A DNA stretch of 59,011 nucleotides from Paracoccaceae bacterium (GTDB lineage: Bacteria; Pseudomonadota; Alphaproteobacteria; Rhodobacterales; Rhodobacteraceae). The notes beneath the pieces were generated by a model. The model did no database searches. It was not told the DNA's origin and saw only the letters and a list, made by a program, of their open reading frames with translations. The stretch lies in NCBI GenBank assembly GCA_026989055.1, contig JALSKC010000055.1, positions 1-59,011 on the forward strand, read 5' to 3'. Each line of letters starts with the position of its first letter. The stretch's first letter is position 1. Both the position numbers and the translations under genes were made by a program. Positions 28,445 through 38,053 of this stretch are shown piece after piece.

Positions 28445-29425
28445 TCAACCGAGCGCCTCCAGCGCCCGTTCCAGCAACTCCGGGCCCGCCCCTTTCCGGC
28501 AGGCCTCCTCCGACAGCATCCGCCGCCAGATCCGCGCCCCGGGACGGCCGGAAAACAGCCCCAGCATGTGGCGGGTGATCTCGTGCAGCCGGCCACCGGC
28601 GGCCAGATGCGCCTCGGCATAGGGCAGCATGGCGCGCACCACCTCTTCGGGGCTGCGCTGCCCGGAGCGTCCGAAGAATGCCGCGTCAACTCCGGCGAGA
28701 ATCTCCGCCGGGCGCCGGTAGGCGGCCCGGCCGACCATTACCCCGTCCATGCCGGCATCCAGATGCTCCCGCGCCTCGGCCAGAGTTTCCACCCCCCCGT
28801 TCAGCGAGAGATGCAGATGCGGGAATTCGCGTTTCATCCGGTAAACGAGGGCATATCGCAGCGGTGGCACCTCGCGGTTCTGCTTCGGCGACAGCCCCTG
28901 CAACCAGGCCTTGCGGGCGTGAATCGCAAACCGCCGCACCCCGGCCTGCGAAACGGTCTCCAGAAAGGCCGGCAGCACCTCTTCCGGGTCCTGCCCGTCC
29001 ACCCCGATCCGGCATTTCACCGTCACCTCCACCGGGCAGGCAGCCTGCATGGCGGCAACGCATTCGGCCACCAGGGCGGGGCTTTTCATCAGCACCGCGC
29101 CGAAACTGCCGGACTGCACCCTGTCCGAGGGGCAGCCGACGTTCAGGTTCACCTCGTCATACCCCTCCCCGGCACAGATCCGTGCCGCGACCGCAAGCTC
29201 GGCCGGCTCCGCTCCGCCAAGCTGCACCGCCACCGGATGCTCCACCGGGTCGAAGGCGAGCAGGTGGCGCGCCCCGCCGCGCACCAGCGCCGCGGCCGCC
29301 ACCATTTCCGTGTAAAGCAGCGCGCAGCCGCTCAGCTGCCGATGCAGGAACCGGCAGTGGCGATCTGTCCACTCCATCATCGGCGCAACGGAAAAGGTGG
29401 CGGCTTCGGTCGGGCTGATGGTCAT
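28445..29425 (-). CDS. dusA: tRNA-dihydrouridine(20/20a) synthase
   Basis: FMN enzyme that reduces uridine 20/20a in the tRNA D-loop, 326 residues. N-terminal FSVAPMMEWTDRHCRFLHRQL, LNVGCPSDRVQSGSFGAVLM with the catalytic Cys, VKCRIGVDG, and IHARKAWLQGLSPKQNREVPPL are diagnostic of DusA rather than DusB or DusC. The start at 29425 gives the normal N-terminus. An in-frame upstream Met at 29548 would add an unconserved Pro-rich stretch. Confidence 0.95.
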   Translation of the reverse strand: MTISPTEAATFSVAPMMEWTDRHCRFLHRQLSGCALLYTEMVAAAALVRGGARHLLAFDPVEHPVAVQLGGAEPAELAVAARICAGEGYDEVNLNVGCPSDRVQSGSFGAVLMKSPALVAECVAAMQAACPVEVTVKCRIGVDGQDPEEVLPAFLETVSQAGVRRFAIHARKAWLQGLSPKQNREVPPLRYALVYRMKREFPHLHLSLNGGVETLAEAREHLDAGMDGVMVGRAAYRRPAEILAGVDAAFFGRSGQRSPEEVVRAMLPYAEAHLAAGGRLHEITRHMLGLFSGRPGARIWRRMLSEEACRKGAGPELLERALEALG

Positions 29426-29578
29426 GGGTCCGGGCTCATGGTAGCATGCGGCAGGCCTGCGCTGCGGGTTCCAATAGCCCCCTCCGGGCGGGGCCGGCAA
29501 GGGCGGGAAGGGAGCGATGCTCCGCTCTCCGGGGGAACAATGCGCCACCCCGCCCCAGCCAGGCGAAGACGGTCACAC

Positions 29579-30226
29579 ATGGCTTTTAAACTGCACAACT
29601 ATTTCAGGAGCTCCACCTCGACCAGGCTGCGCATCGCGCTCAACCTGAAGGGGCTGGAGTATGAATACATCGGCTATGCCCTGCTCAGGCACGAACACAA
29701 GAGCGCGGATTTTCTCGCCCGCAACCCGGCCGGGCTGGTGCCGGTGCTGGAACTCGACGGCGGCACCCACCTGGCCCAGTCGCTGGCGATCATCGAATAC
29801 CTGGACGAAACCCGACCCGAGCCGCCGCTGCTGCCCGCCGACCCGCCGGGCCGGGCACGGGTGCGCGCGCTCGGCCACATGATCGCCTGCGATCTCCACC
29901 CGCTCAACAACCTGCGGGTCCTGCGCCATCTCGAAATCAGCTTCGGCGCCGATGAAAGAGCCAGGGAGGGCTGGTTCCGCCACTGGGTCGCCGAAGCTTT
30001 CGACCCGCTTGAAAAGATCCTCGCAACCGATGGAAAGACGGGGATCTTCTGCCACGGAGACACGCCCGGCCTGGCCGACATCTGCCTTTATGCGCAGGTC
30101 TGGAACAACCGCCGTTTCGACATCGCGCCGGACCGCTGGCCGACGATTGCGCGGATCTTCGACGCCCTTGAGCGGATCGACGCCTTTTCCGCCGCCGCAC
30201 CGCCCAACCAGCCCGACGCTGGCTAA
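29579..30226 (+). CDS. maiA: Zeta-class glutathione S-transferase (maleylacetoacetate isomerase type)
   Basis: A 215-residue protein with the zeta-class active-site string YFRSSTSTRLRIALNLKGLEYEY (Ser-Ser...Arg) at residues 8-30, where the Ser activates glutathione. The cis-Pro region NPAGLVPVLELDG follows, then QSLAIIEYLDE. The C-terminal helical domain keeps HPLNNLRVL, a hallmark of maleylacetoacetate isomerase. No other tyrosine/homogentisate genes are in the window, so it may serve another glutathione-dependent isomerisation. Confidence 0.88.
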   Translation: MAFKLHNYFRSSTSTRLRIALNLKGLEYEYIGYALLRHEHKSADFLARNPAGLVPVLELDGGTHLAQSLAIIEYLDETRPEPPLLPADPPGRARVRALGHMIACDLHPLNNLRVLRHLEISFGADERAREGWFRHWVAEAFDPLEKILATDGKTGIFCHGDTPGLADICLYAQVWNNRRFDIAPDRWPTIARIFDALERIDAFSAAAPPNQPDAG

Positions 30227-30461
30227 AGGAGGCTGGCCGGAGCCCGTCGCCGGACCGGCCGGCACATGACGGAGGCAACCGGCAGCCCGGCAGGCGCGAA
30301 TGCACCCGGCCGTGCGGCAGATGGCGCGGCCCGCCGCTTGCGCACCCCGGGCGAAGCAGAGGCGATCCGGCGCGAAATGCTCGGCCGCCCTGTTCCCGCT
30401 GTTCCGAATTCCCGTCTGTTCCGAAAGCTCAAGGCCGCTTCCCGCCCTTGGGCGGCGTGTT

Positions 30462-31223
30462 TCAGCGCGGCGCCATGCGGATCGCCCCGTCCAGGCGGAT
30501 CACCTCGCCATTCAGCATCGGATTTTCGACGACATGGCAGACAAGCGCGGCGAATTCCGCCGGATCGCCCAGCCGCGAAGGAAAGGGCACCTGGGCGCCC
30601 AGGCTTTCCTGCACCTCCTCGGGCAGGCTGGCCAGAAGCGGGGTGCGGAACAACCCCGGCGCGATTGTCATCACGCGAATGCCCTTGTCGGCCAGATCGC
30701 GCGCCATCGGCAGGGTCATCCCGACGACCCCTCCCTTGGAGGCGGAATAGGCCACCTGCCCCACCTGCCCGTCAAAGGCGGCAACGGATGCGGTGTTGAC
30801 GATCACGCCGCGTTCGCCGTCGCCCGGCAACGGCTCCTGGGCGGCCATGATCGCCGCCCCCTGCGTAGCCACGTTGAACGTGCCGATCAGATTGACGCCG
30901 ATGGTGCGCGAAAACAGGGCCGGATCATGCGGCGCGCCGCGCGAAACCGTCTTGGCTCCCGCGGCGATGCCGGCGCAATTCACCACGATGCGCAGCGGCG
31001 CTGTATCGAGCGCGGCGAGCCCGGCCGCGACACTGCCCGCATCGCTGACATCGACCTTGCGGAACTCTCCGCCGATTTCATCCGCCTTGGCCTGCCCCGC
31101 CGCCTCGTTCATGTCGAAAACCGTCACCCGCGCGCCGGCCGCGGCCAGCGCCTCGGCCACCGCCGCGCCGAGCCCCGAGGCACCGCCGGTCACCACCGCG
31201 CCCGTCTGTCGGGAAATCTCCAT
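30462..31223 (-). CDS. Short-chain dehydrogenase (3-hydroxyacyl-CoA dehydrogenase type 2 / HSD10-like)
   Basis: NAD-dependent SDR, 253 residues. TGGASGLG (13-20) binds the cofactor, NCAGIA and the NLIGTFNV helix follow, and the catalytic Ser is in [11 protein letters not shown], with Tyr and Lys in YSASKGG. The [21 protein letters not shown] region and ending [14 protein letters not shown] match the HSD10-like bacterial 3-hydroxyacyl-CoA dehydrogenases used in fatty acid or branched-chain catabolism. It is convergent with the glutathione transferase gene. Confidence 0.87.
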   Translation of the reverse strand: MEISRQTGAVVTGGASGLGAAVAEALAAAGARVTVFDMNEAAGQAKADEIGGEFRKVDVSDAGSVAAGLAALDTAPLRIVVNCAGIAAGAKTVSRGAPHDPALFSRTIGVNLIGTFNVATQGAAIMAAQEPLPGDGERGVIVNTASVAAFDGQVGQVAYSASKGGVVGMTLPMARDLADKGIRVMTIAPGLFRTPLLASLPEEVQESLGAQVPFPSRLGDPAEFAALVCHVVENPMLNGEVIRLDGAIRMAPR

Positions 31224-31360
31224 CCGAACCTCCAGAAATTCGCAACAAATCTGGCGCGGCGATACGCGGGATGCAAGTGGAAATGAACATCCGTTCAGTT
31301 CGATTCCATCTTCTTCCTTCTTCTGTCCGGAAATACTCCAGAGCTCCGGGGGTTCCCGCT

Positions 31361-33622
31361 TCAGACCGCGAAATCGAAAGTCTTCGACAGCGGAAGTTCA
31401 CGCGCGCGCCTGCCGGTCAGGTCGAACAGGGCATTGGCCAGGGCCGGGGCCGCGGGTGGCGTCCCGGGCTCGCCCACCCCGCCGATGTGGTGATTGTTTT
31501 CAAGCACTTCGACCTGTATCTGCGGGGCCGTGTTCATGCGCAGCGGATCGTAATCCGGGAAGTTGAACTGCTCGACTTCACCGCCCTCGAAGCTGATCTC
31601 TCCAGAAACCGCCGCCGACAGGCCGAAGATCAGCCCGCCTTGCATCTGCGCGCGGATGTTGCCGGGGTCGAGCGCCGTTCCCACGTCACAGGCCACCCAG
31701 GCACGCGTGATGCGAATGCCGTCGGGAGATTCGGCGACCTCGACGACCTCGGCCACCGGCGTGGAAAACGACCATGTCATGGCCACCCCGCGCCCGGTGC
31801 CCGCGGGCTTGTTCGCCCAGTCGCTCATCCGGGCCACCGTTTCCAGCAGTTTCGCGCTGGGCGCATGCGCCGCGCGCGCCAGCTCCAGCCGGAACTCCAG
31901 CGGATCGCGCCCCGCCGCATGGGCCATCTCGTCGAGGAAGCACTCGTGGAAGAAACCGTTGAAGGAACTGGCCACCGAGCGCCAGAACCCGACCGGCACC
32001 GCCACATCGGCCAGATGCCCGGCTATGCGATAGTTGGGAATGGCCCAGGGCTGGTCGATGGCCCCGGCAACATGCTCCCGGTCCGGCCCCGGCGGGGCGA
32101 AACCGGCAATCCGCTGCATCGACTGGCGGCTGACCGAGGGCGCCGCGATCTTCGCATCCAGGGCCAGCGCCCTGCCGCCGGCCACCGCCCCGCGCATCCG
32201 CGCAATCGCCGCCGGGCGGTAGAAATCGTGGCGCATGTCCTCTTCGCGGCTCCACATCACCTTGACCGGGACGCCCGGCAGCTGCACCGCGACCCGCGCC
32301 GCCAGAAGCGCCGCGTCGGGCTCGGCCCGGCGCCCGAAGCCGCCGCCCAGGAACGGCACATGCACATGCACCCGGTCCTTTTTCAACCCGGCGATCTTCG
32401 CCGCCTTGTCGCGCGCCAGCAGCGGCGCCTGGGTGCCGCACCAGATGTCCAGCCGCTCGCCCGGCACGAACAGCGCCGTGCCGTTCATCGGCTCCATCGT
32501 CGCATGGGCCAGGTAGGGCACCCGGTATTCGGCCTCGATCACCGTGGCATTCCCGCTTTCGGCCGCCCCGGAAAGCGCGCCCTCCACGTCGCCGACATCC
32601 TGCAGCACCGAGTTCGGCCTGTCGTCCAGCGCCCGGGCGATCTCCGCCATGATCCGCCCGGTGGCGGGCGGATAGGGCGCTTCCCCCCAGTCGATCCGCA
32701 CCGCCTCGGCGGCCTGAAAGGCCAGCCAGGTATTGCGCGCCACCACGGCGATGCCGTCCCCGAGGTCGAGCACCGCCTCGACGCCCGGCATGGCTTCGGC
32801 GGCGCCGGCGTCGAAGGAGACCATCCCGCCCCCCAGCTTCGGGTTCATGCGCACGGTTGCAAACAGCATCCCCGGCAGCCGGATGTCGGCACCGAATTCC
32901 GCCGTTCCGGTGCATTTGGCCACCATGTCGGTGCGCGGCAGGCTCCGGCCCAGAAGCTTCCATTGCGCCCGTGGCTTGAGAGCCACACCGCGCACCGGCT
33001 CGATGCGGGCCGCCTCCTCGGCCAGTTCGCCATAGCCGAGAACCGTGCCGTCGGGCGCGCGGATCGCACCCCCGGCCGCCGCCAGAGCCGCCACCGGCAG
33101 GCCAAGCCGCCGGGCCGCCGCGACCTTCAGCGTTTCGCGCGCGCTGGCCCCGGCCAGGCGCATCTTGTCGAAGGCGTCGATCACCGCGGTGGAACCGCCG
33201 GTGACCTGCATGCCCAGCATCTTCGGCAGGATTTCGCCGGCCGCCTCGGCAAGGCCCTGCATGACGCCGGCATCCCCGTCGCGGAAGGTCCTGTGCCCGG
33301 CGATCAGCGCTCCGTTGTAATAGGCCTGCGCCGGCGGGCCGTGCAGAACGCGCACCGCGTCCCACGGCACTTCCAGCTCCTCGGCCACGAGCGCGGCCAG
33401 GGTGGACTGGTTGCCCTGCCCCATCTCGGCGCGCGGCGCGATGACGGTGATGCCCTCGGCATCGATGATCAGATAGGGGTTGAGCACCGCCTGCCCCGGT
33501 GCCGGGCGCAGCGGGTTGGGCAGTTCGCGCCGGTATTGCCAGTAGCCGAAGGCCACCCCGCCGGCAACGGCCGCCGAACCGAGCAGGACGGCACGGCGGG
33601 TATAGCGCGCAAGCCGCCCCAT
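31361..33622 (-). CDS. Molybdopterin-binding large subunit, IorB-like (isoquinoline 1-oxidoreductase type)
   Basis: Large subunit of a molybdenum hydroxylase, 753 residues. The N-terminus has a Tat-like twin-arginine stretch ([17 protein letters not shown]), so the enzyme is probably periplasmic or membrane anchored. Conserved pieces are [84 protein letters not shown], and the late [18 protein letters not shown] with the catalytic Glu. It starts two bases after the small-subunit stop. Members of this group oxidise N-heterocycles or aldehydes. The physiological substrate is not evident. Confidence 0.88.
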   Translation of the reverse strand: MGRLARYTRRAVLLGSAAVAGGVAFGYWQYRRELPNPLRPAPGQAVLNPYLIIDAEGITVIAPRAEMGQGNQSTLAALVAEELEVPWDAVRVLHGPPAQAYYNGALIAGHRTFRDGDAGVMQGLAEAAGEILPKMLGMQVTGGSTAVIDAFDKMRLAGASARETLKVAAARRLGLPVAALAAAGGAIRAPDGTVLGYGELAEEAARIEPVRGVALKPRAQWKLLGRSLPRTDMVAKCTGTAEFGADIRLPGMLFATVRMNPKLGGGMVSFDAGAAEAMPGVEAVLDLGDGIAVVARNTWLAFQAAEAVRIDWGEAPYPPATGRIMAEIARALDDRPNSVLQDVGDVEGALSGAAESGNATVIEAEYRVPYLAHATMEPMNGTALFVPGERLDIWCGTQAPLLARDKAAKIAGLKKDRVHVHVPFLGGGFGRRAEPDAALLAARVAVQLPGVPVKVMWSREEDMRHDFYRPAAIARMRGAVAGGRALALDAKIAAPSVSRQSMQRIAGFAPPGPDREHVAGAIDQPWAIPNYRIAGHLADVAVPVGFWRSVASSFNGFFHECFLDEMAHAAGRDPLEFRLELARAAHAPSAKLLETVARMSDWANKPAGTGRGVAMTWSFSTPVAEVVEVAESPDGIRITRAWVACDVGTALDPGNIRAQMQGGLIFGLSAAVSGEISFEGGEVEQFNFPDYDPLRMNTAPQIQVEVLENNHHIGGVGEPGTPPAAPALANALFDLTGRRARELPLSKTFDFAV

Positions 33623-33624
33623 CT

Positions 33625-34089
33625 TCAGCCCTCCCGCATCATGCGGGCCGCCGCGTGGATCGCCGCGCGGATGCGCTCGTAGGTGCCGCAGCGGCACAGG
33701 TTGCCCCGCATGGCGGCGTCGATCTCGGCATCGCTGGGAGCGGGGTTTTCCCCCAGCAGCGCCGCCGCCTGCATGATCTGCCCCGGCTGGCAATAGCCGC
33801 ACTGTGCCACCTGGTGTTCGACCCAGGCGCGCTGGATGGCCGCCGGCGTGCCGGGGGTGCCGAGCCCCTCGATGGTGGTGACCGGCCCGGCGACCTCCTC
33901 CAGCGGCATCTGGCAGGAGCGCACCGCTTCGCCCCCCACATGCACCGTGCAGGCCCCGCAGGCGCCCACCCCGCAGCCGTATTTCGTGCCCACCAGCCCG
34001 AGCTCGTCGCGCAGCACCCACAGCAGCGGCACCCCGCCGGGAAGATCCACCTCGTGGCTCCGGCCGTTCACGGAAATGACAAAGCCCAT
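33625..34089 (-). CDS. 2Fe-2S small subunit, IorA-like
   Basis: Iron-sulfur partner of the molybdenum hydroxylase, 154 residues. The N-terminal plant-type 2Fe-2S motif is [23 protein letters not shown]. The C-terminal 2Fe-2S domain has [16 protein letters not shown] and the closing [13 protein letters not shown]. The start at 34089 matches the family N-terminus ([10 protein letters not shown]). It has no signal peptide and is presumably exported with the Tat-bearing large subunit. Confidence 0.92.
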   Translation of the reverse strand: MGFVISVNGRSHEVDLPGGVPLLWVLRDELGLVGTKYGCGVGACGACTVHVGGEAVRSCQMPLEEVAGPVTTIEGLGTPGTPAAIQRAWVEHQVAQCGYCQPGQIMQAAALLGENPAPSDAEIDAAMRGNLCRCGTYERIRAAIHAAARMMREG

Positions 34090-34248
34090 TCCGGATCTCC
34101 TCACCGCCCTCCCCTCCGGCCCGGTGCCGGCCCGGTGCAGGCACCCGATTGTAGCCGCAAAGCGGGCGCCTGGCCACAAGCGCCTGGCTACAAGCGCCTG
34201 GCCGCGAGCGCCTCCGCCGACCTCCGCCGACCTCCGACATGCGCGGAA

Positions 34249-34857
34249 TCAGACCCAGAGCGCGACAGCTCCCCAGAGCGCCAGCGCCGTGGCACCGTAG
34301 CCTGCCGCCAGCACCAGCCCGTCATGCAGCAGCAGGCCGAGCGCCAGCAGCAGCACCACCGCGGAGATCAGTGTCGGAATGCCCGGGATCAGGCCGCCGA
34401 GCACGGCAAGAAGGCTGAGCAGGAACATCACCAGCCCCGCAAGCCGGGCCGCAAGCCTCCCTTCCGCAAGCAGGGCCAGCCGCCGCCCGGTATGCGCATC
34501 CAGCCAGCGCGCCAGGGGCAGGAGACGCGCAAGCCCCCGGCGCAGCAGCCGACCCGACATGGGCAGCCGACGCAGCCGGCGCGGCAGCCACAGCCGGCGC
34601 AGCCCGAGCGCCACATGCCCGGCCACGAAGCCCATCGCCACCCCGAGCAGCGCATTGGAGCCCGGAAACAGCCCGAAGGGCATCAGCATCAGGAGCGTCG
34701 GAACCAGCAGCGCCGCCGCCAGGCCGCGCCGGCCCGTCCGCTCCAGCATCCCGCCAAGGGTCAGCTCTTCGCGCTCGGCCTCGGCCAGCAGCCCGCGCAA
34801 CAGCTCCTGCAGCTCCCGGCCGCCTGTCGCCTCCCCTCCGCCTTCGCCGCCGGCCAC
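34249..34857 (-). CDS. ExoD family membrane protein
   Basis: A 202-residue protein of the ExoD family (named for an exopolysaccharide/alkali-stress gene of rhizobia). LTLGGMLERTGRRGLAAALLVPTLLMLMPFGLFPGSNALLGVAMGFVAGHVALG is the conserved first half, followed by two further hydrophobic segments at about 145-165 and 175-200. Its start is six bases after the SulP gene stop, so it is probably translated from the same message. What links it to anion transport is unknown. Confidence 0.85.
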   Translation of the reverse strand: MAGGEGGGEATGGRELQELLRGLLAEAEREELTLGGMLERTGRRGLAAALLVPTLLMLMPFGLFPGSNALLGVAMGFVAGHVALGLRRLWLPRRLRRLPMSGRLLRRGLARLLPLARWLDAHTGRRLALLAEGRLAARLAGLVMFLLSLLAVLGGLIPGIPTLISAVVLLLALGLLLHDGLVLAAGYGATALALWGAVALWV

Positions 34858-34863
34858 CGGCGC

Positions 34864-36663
34864 TCAGCCCCCGGCCCGGCGCATGCCGCCTTCCCCGCTC
34901 CCGCGCTTTTCGGCATCTGCAGCCGGCAATGCCGCCAGCGCCTGCCAGGCGTCATATTGCGACAGGAAGATCCGTCCGCTCAGCTGCTGGGGAAAGTCCG
35001 TCCTTTCGAGCCTGTCCATCACCGGCCCCTTCACCTCGGACAGATGCAGCCGGATGCCCATTTCCGCCAGGCGCCGGTTGATCGCCTCCAGGCTTTCCAG
35101 CCCCGAGGCATCGATCAGGTTCACCGCCGACATCATCAGCACCACGTTCTTCACCCCGCACGCTCCGCTCACGCGCTCCTGCAGATAGTCTTCCAGAAAA
35201 CGGGCATTGGCGAAATACAGATTCTCGTCCACCCGCAGGTTGACCAGCGTCGGGTCGGTCAGCACCCTGTGGCGCCGGATGTTGCGGAAATGCTGGGAGC
35301 CTGGCACGAGCCCCACCTCGGCCACATGCGGGCGCGAGGAACGGTGCAGATAGAGCAGGAGCGAAATCGCGATCCCGACCGAAACCCCGAACTCCACCCC
35401 CAGCAGGAGCGTCAGCAGGATGGTGGCCGAAACCGCGGCGAAATCGGCGCGCGAGAACGCCCAGGTCCGCTTCAGCACCGAAAAGTCCACCAGCGAGAGC
35501 ACCGCCACGATGATGGTGGCCGCCAGGGTCGCCTTGGGCAGGTAGTAGAGCAGCGGCGTCAGAAGCAGCGCGGCCAGGGCGATACCGAACGCGGTGAAGA
35601 TCCCGGCGGCGGGGGTTTCGGCCCCGGCATCGTGGTTGACCACCGAGCGGGCGAAGCCGCCGGTCACCGGGTAGCCGCCGGAAACAGCCGCGGCGACATT
35701 CGCCGCCCCGAGCCCGATCAGCTCCTGATCCGGGTCGATGCGCTGGCGCTTCTTCGCCGCCAGCGTCTGCGCAACCGAGATGCTTTCGACGAAACCGATG
35801 ATCGAGATCAGCACCGCCGAGCCGAGCAGGCTCATCCAGATGTCCCGGTCGAACCGGGGCAGCGTCGGCGCCGGCAGCCCGCGCGGAATCTCGCCGACGA
35901 TGGCAACGCCCTTGCCGGACAGGCCGAGGCCCCAGCTGATCAGGGTCGTCACCACGATCGCCGCCACCGGCCCGGCGCGTGACAGCAGACCGGCCGCGCC
36001 CGGGGGCAGGCCGGCCTTCAGCAGCAACGGCTTCAGCCCCTTGCGCACCCAGAACAGGAAGGCCAGAGTCGCAGCGCCGATGAGCAGGGTGTAGATGTTT
36101 GTCTCGGCCAGGCGCGTCCACAACGCGTGCACGATCTCGACCAGCGTGTGCCCGGAGGCCTCCACCCCCAGCACATGCTTCAGCTGGCTGATGGCGATCA
36201 GGATCCCGGATGCGGTGATGAAGCCGGCGATCACCGGGTGGCTCAGGAAGTCGGCCAGGAAGCCGAGCCGGAACAGCCCCATCGCAAGCAGCACGAGCCC
36301 CGACAGCAGCGCCAGCACGATCGCCGCGGCAATGTATTCGGCCGTGCCCGGCAGCGCCAGCTTGCCGACCGCCGCCGCAGTCATCAGCGACACCACCGCC
36401 ACCGGCCCCACCGCCAGCACCCGCGAACTGCCGAAGATCGCATAGGCCACGAGCGGCAGGATCGAGGCATAAAGCCCCATCTCGGGCGGCAGCCCCGCCA
36501 GCAGCGCATAGGCCAGCGATTGCGGGATCAGCATGATGGTGACGATCAGCGCCGCCACCAGGTCGCTGATCAGCAGGTTCCTGTTGTAGCGGCGCCCCCA
36601 GTCGAGCACCGGCAGATGGCGGCGCAGCGCCGCAAGGCGGGGGGAATCGCGTCGTTCGATCAT
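34864..36663 (-). CDS. SulP family anion transporter with STAS domain
   Basis: A 599-residue inorganic anion permease. The transmembrane part starts ISDLVAALIVTIMLIPQSLAYALLAGLPPEMGLYASILP (about 34-72), the SulP signature. Ten or more helices follow to about 435, and a cytoplasmic STAS domain ends the protein (about 460-575, with VLMMSAVNLIDASGLESLEAI). SulP proteins carry sulfate, bicarbonate or other anions. Located downstream of a persulfide-dioxygenase-like gene and a DUF442 gene, sulfate or sulfite movement is likely here. Starts at 36663. The next in-frame Met upstream is unsupported. Confidence 0.9.
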   Translation of the reverse strand: MIERRDSPRLAALRRHLPVLDWGRRYNRNLLISDLVAALIVTIMLIPQSLAYALLAGLPPEMGLYASILPLVAYAIFGSSRVLAVGPVAVVSLMTAAAVGKLALPGTAEYIAAAIVLALLSGLVLLAMGLFRLGFLADFLSHPVIAGFITASGILIAISQLKHVLGVEASGHTLVEIVHALWTRLAETNIYTLLIGAATLAFLFWVRKGLKPLLLKAGLPPGAAGLLSRAGPVAAIVVTTLISWGLGLSGKGVAIVGEIPRGLPAPTLPRFDRDIWMSLLGSAVLISIIGFVESISVAQTLAAKKRQRIDPDQELIGLGAANVAAAVSGGYPVTGGFARSVVNHDAGAETPAAGIFTAFGIALAALLLTPLLYYLPKATLAATIIVAVLSLVDFSVLKRTWAFSRADFAAVSATILLTLLLGVEFGVSVGIAISLLLYLHRSSRPHVAEVGLVPGSQHFRNIRRHRVLTDPTLVNLRVDENLYFANARFLEDYLQERVSGACGVKNVVLMMSAVNLIDASGLESLEAINRRLAEMGIRLHLSEVKGPVMDRLERTDFPQQLSGRIFLSQYDAWQALAALPAADAEKRGSGEGGMRRAGG

Positions 36664-36790
36664 GGAAAATCCGCCTTTCGATTGCCGCGGAGCCGCTCCG
36701 CGGTTCCCGCTGTCCGGAAAGAGGCGCGCCCGCCGGGAAGGCGCGCGCGAAACGGCAGGCCCCGGGCGCCCCGGAGCCTGCACCCGGCGC

Positions 36791-37129
36791 TCAGCCGACC
36801 TTTTCGGTCACCGCCGCATACATCGCCTCGGAGCGTTTCCCGGTGCGGCAATAGGCCAGGATCGGCCTGGGCAGGTTTTTCAAGGCGGCTTCCATGCCCT
36901 GGAATTCCTTCAGCCCGGCCGCACCATGCACGATCGGCACATACTCCGCCTTCAGCCCGGCCTGCTCGGCCGCTTGCCGGATCACGGCGAAATCGGGCTG
37001 GCCCGCGCCCTCGTTGTCGGGGCGGTTGCACAGAATCGCCTTGTAACCATGCTGGGCAATCTCGCGCATCTGCTCGGGATGCAGCTGGCCGGTTACATGA
37101 AATTCGTCGCTTATCTTTCGGATATCCAT
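36791..37129 (-). CDS. DUF442 / TIGR01244 sulfurtransferase-like protein
   Basis: A 112-residue protein with a cysteine-phosphatase-like loop CRTGKRS (Cys94 to Arg99). This corresponds to the N-terminal domain of Blh (beta-lactamase-hydrolase-like) proteins of Agrobacterium and Xylella, which fuse this unit to a metallohydrolase. Here the two are separate genes 36 bases apart. The loop may accept a persulfide, making this a rhodanese-like partner of the adjacent dioxygenase. The family has been annotated as sulfur transferase and also as phosphatase. Confidence 0.85.
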   Translation of the reverse strand: MDIRKISDEFHVTGQLHPEQMREIAQHGYKAILCNRPDNEGAGQPDFAVIRQAAEQAGLKAEYVPIVHGAAGLKEFQGMEAALKNLPRPILAYCRTGKRSEAMYAAVTEKVG

Positions 37130-37165
37130 TGTCGTTCAGAACTCTTGCGTGGAGGTTGACAGTGT

Positions 37166-38053
37166 TTACAGCTTGTTCAGCGGAACCTTCAGCATCCGGG
37201 TGCCGCTGTCGTCGGGTTCGGGCAGCTTGCCGGCCTTCATGTTCACCTGGATCGAGGGGATGATCAGGCGCGGCATGGCCAGCTGGGCATCGCGCTCGGT
37301 GCGAAACCTGATGAATTCCTCGCGGGTCTTGCCCTTGCCGACGTGGATGTTGTGTTCCTTTTCCTCGGCCACCGTGGTTTCCCACTGGATGTCGCGGCCG
37401 TTGGGACCATAATCGTGGCACATGAACAGGCGGGTGTCGTCGGGCAGCGCCAGGATGCGCTGGATGCTGTCGTAAAGCTGTCCTGCGTCGCCACCCGGGA
37501 AGTCGGCGCGTGCCGAACCGCCGTCGGGCATGAACAGCGTGTCACCGACAAAGGCCGCATCGCCCACCACATGGGTCATGCAGGCCGGCGTGTGGCCCGG
37601 GGTGTGCAGCGTGGTCACTTCCATCGAGCCGATCCTGTAGGTGTCGCCATCCTTGAACAGCGCATCGAATTCGCTTCCGTCGCGCTTCCACTCGGTGCCT
37701 TCGTTGAAGATCTTGCCGAAGACCTCCTGCACGATCTTGATGTTCTCGCCGATGCCGATCTTGCCGCCCAGCTCCTGCTGGATGTAGGGCGCGGCCGACA
37801 GGTGGTCGGCATGGGCGTGGGTCTCGATGATCCACTCCAGCTTGAGATCGTTGCTGCGGATATAGTCGATCATCCGGTTGGCGTGATCATAGGTGATCCG
37901 CCCGGCGGCATAGTCGATGTCGAGCACCGAATCGATCACCGCGCAGGCGTTGGATTCCGGATCCTTGACCACATAGCTGATCGTGTTCGTGTCTTCGTCG
38001 AAGAAGGCTTCGACTTCGGGCTTCACCCTGCTTTCGGTCGCATGGTCACGCAT
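37166..38053 (-). CDS. MBL-fold persulfide dioxygenase-like metallohydrolase (ETHE1/Blh type)
   Basis: A 295-residue metallo-beta-lactamase-fold protein. THAHADHLSAAPY at 78-90 is the metal site (His79, His81, Asp83, His84). TTLHTPGHTPACMTHVVGD and FMCHDYGPNGRDIQWETTV carry the later His/Asp ligands. The pattern matches glutathione persulfide dioxygenases of the SDO/Blh group, which oxidise persulfide to sulfite using Fe and O2. It is the first gene of a likely operon (dioxygenase, DUF442, SulP, ExoD) behind a Crp-type dyad, next to the sox genes. Confidence 0.88.
   Translation of the reverse strand: MRDHATESRVKPEVEAFFDEDTNTISYVVKDPESNACAVIDSVLDIDYAAGRITYDHANRMIDYIRSNDLKLEWIIETHAHADHLSAAPYIQQELGGKIGIGENIKIVQEVFGKIFNEGTEWKRDGSEFDALFKDGDTYRIGSMEVTTLHTPGHTPACMTHVVGDAAFVGDTLFMPDGGSARADFPGGDAGQLYDSIQRILALPDDTRLFMCHDYGPNGRDIQWETTVAEEKEHNIHVGKGKTREEFIRFRTERDAQLAMPRLIIPSIQVNMKAGKLPEPDDSGTRMLKVPLNKL

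Noticed and set aside
30266-30799. Plus-strand frame after the glutathione transferase gene starting MTEATGSPAG
   Set aside because: It has some protein-like sequence at first but runs antisense deep into the SDR gene, with no ribosome site and no family. It could be a decayed remnant but cannot be supported.
31271-33682. Long plus-strand frame opposite the molybdenum hydroxylase large subunit
   Set aside because: Its product is Arg/His-rich with no motif. The minus strand carries a complete, conserved IorB-type protein.
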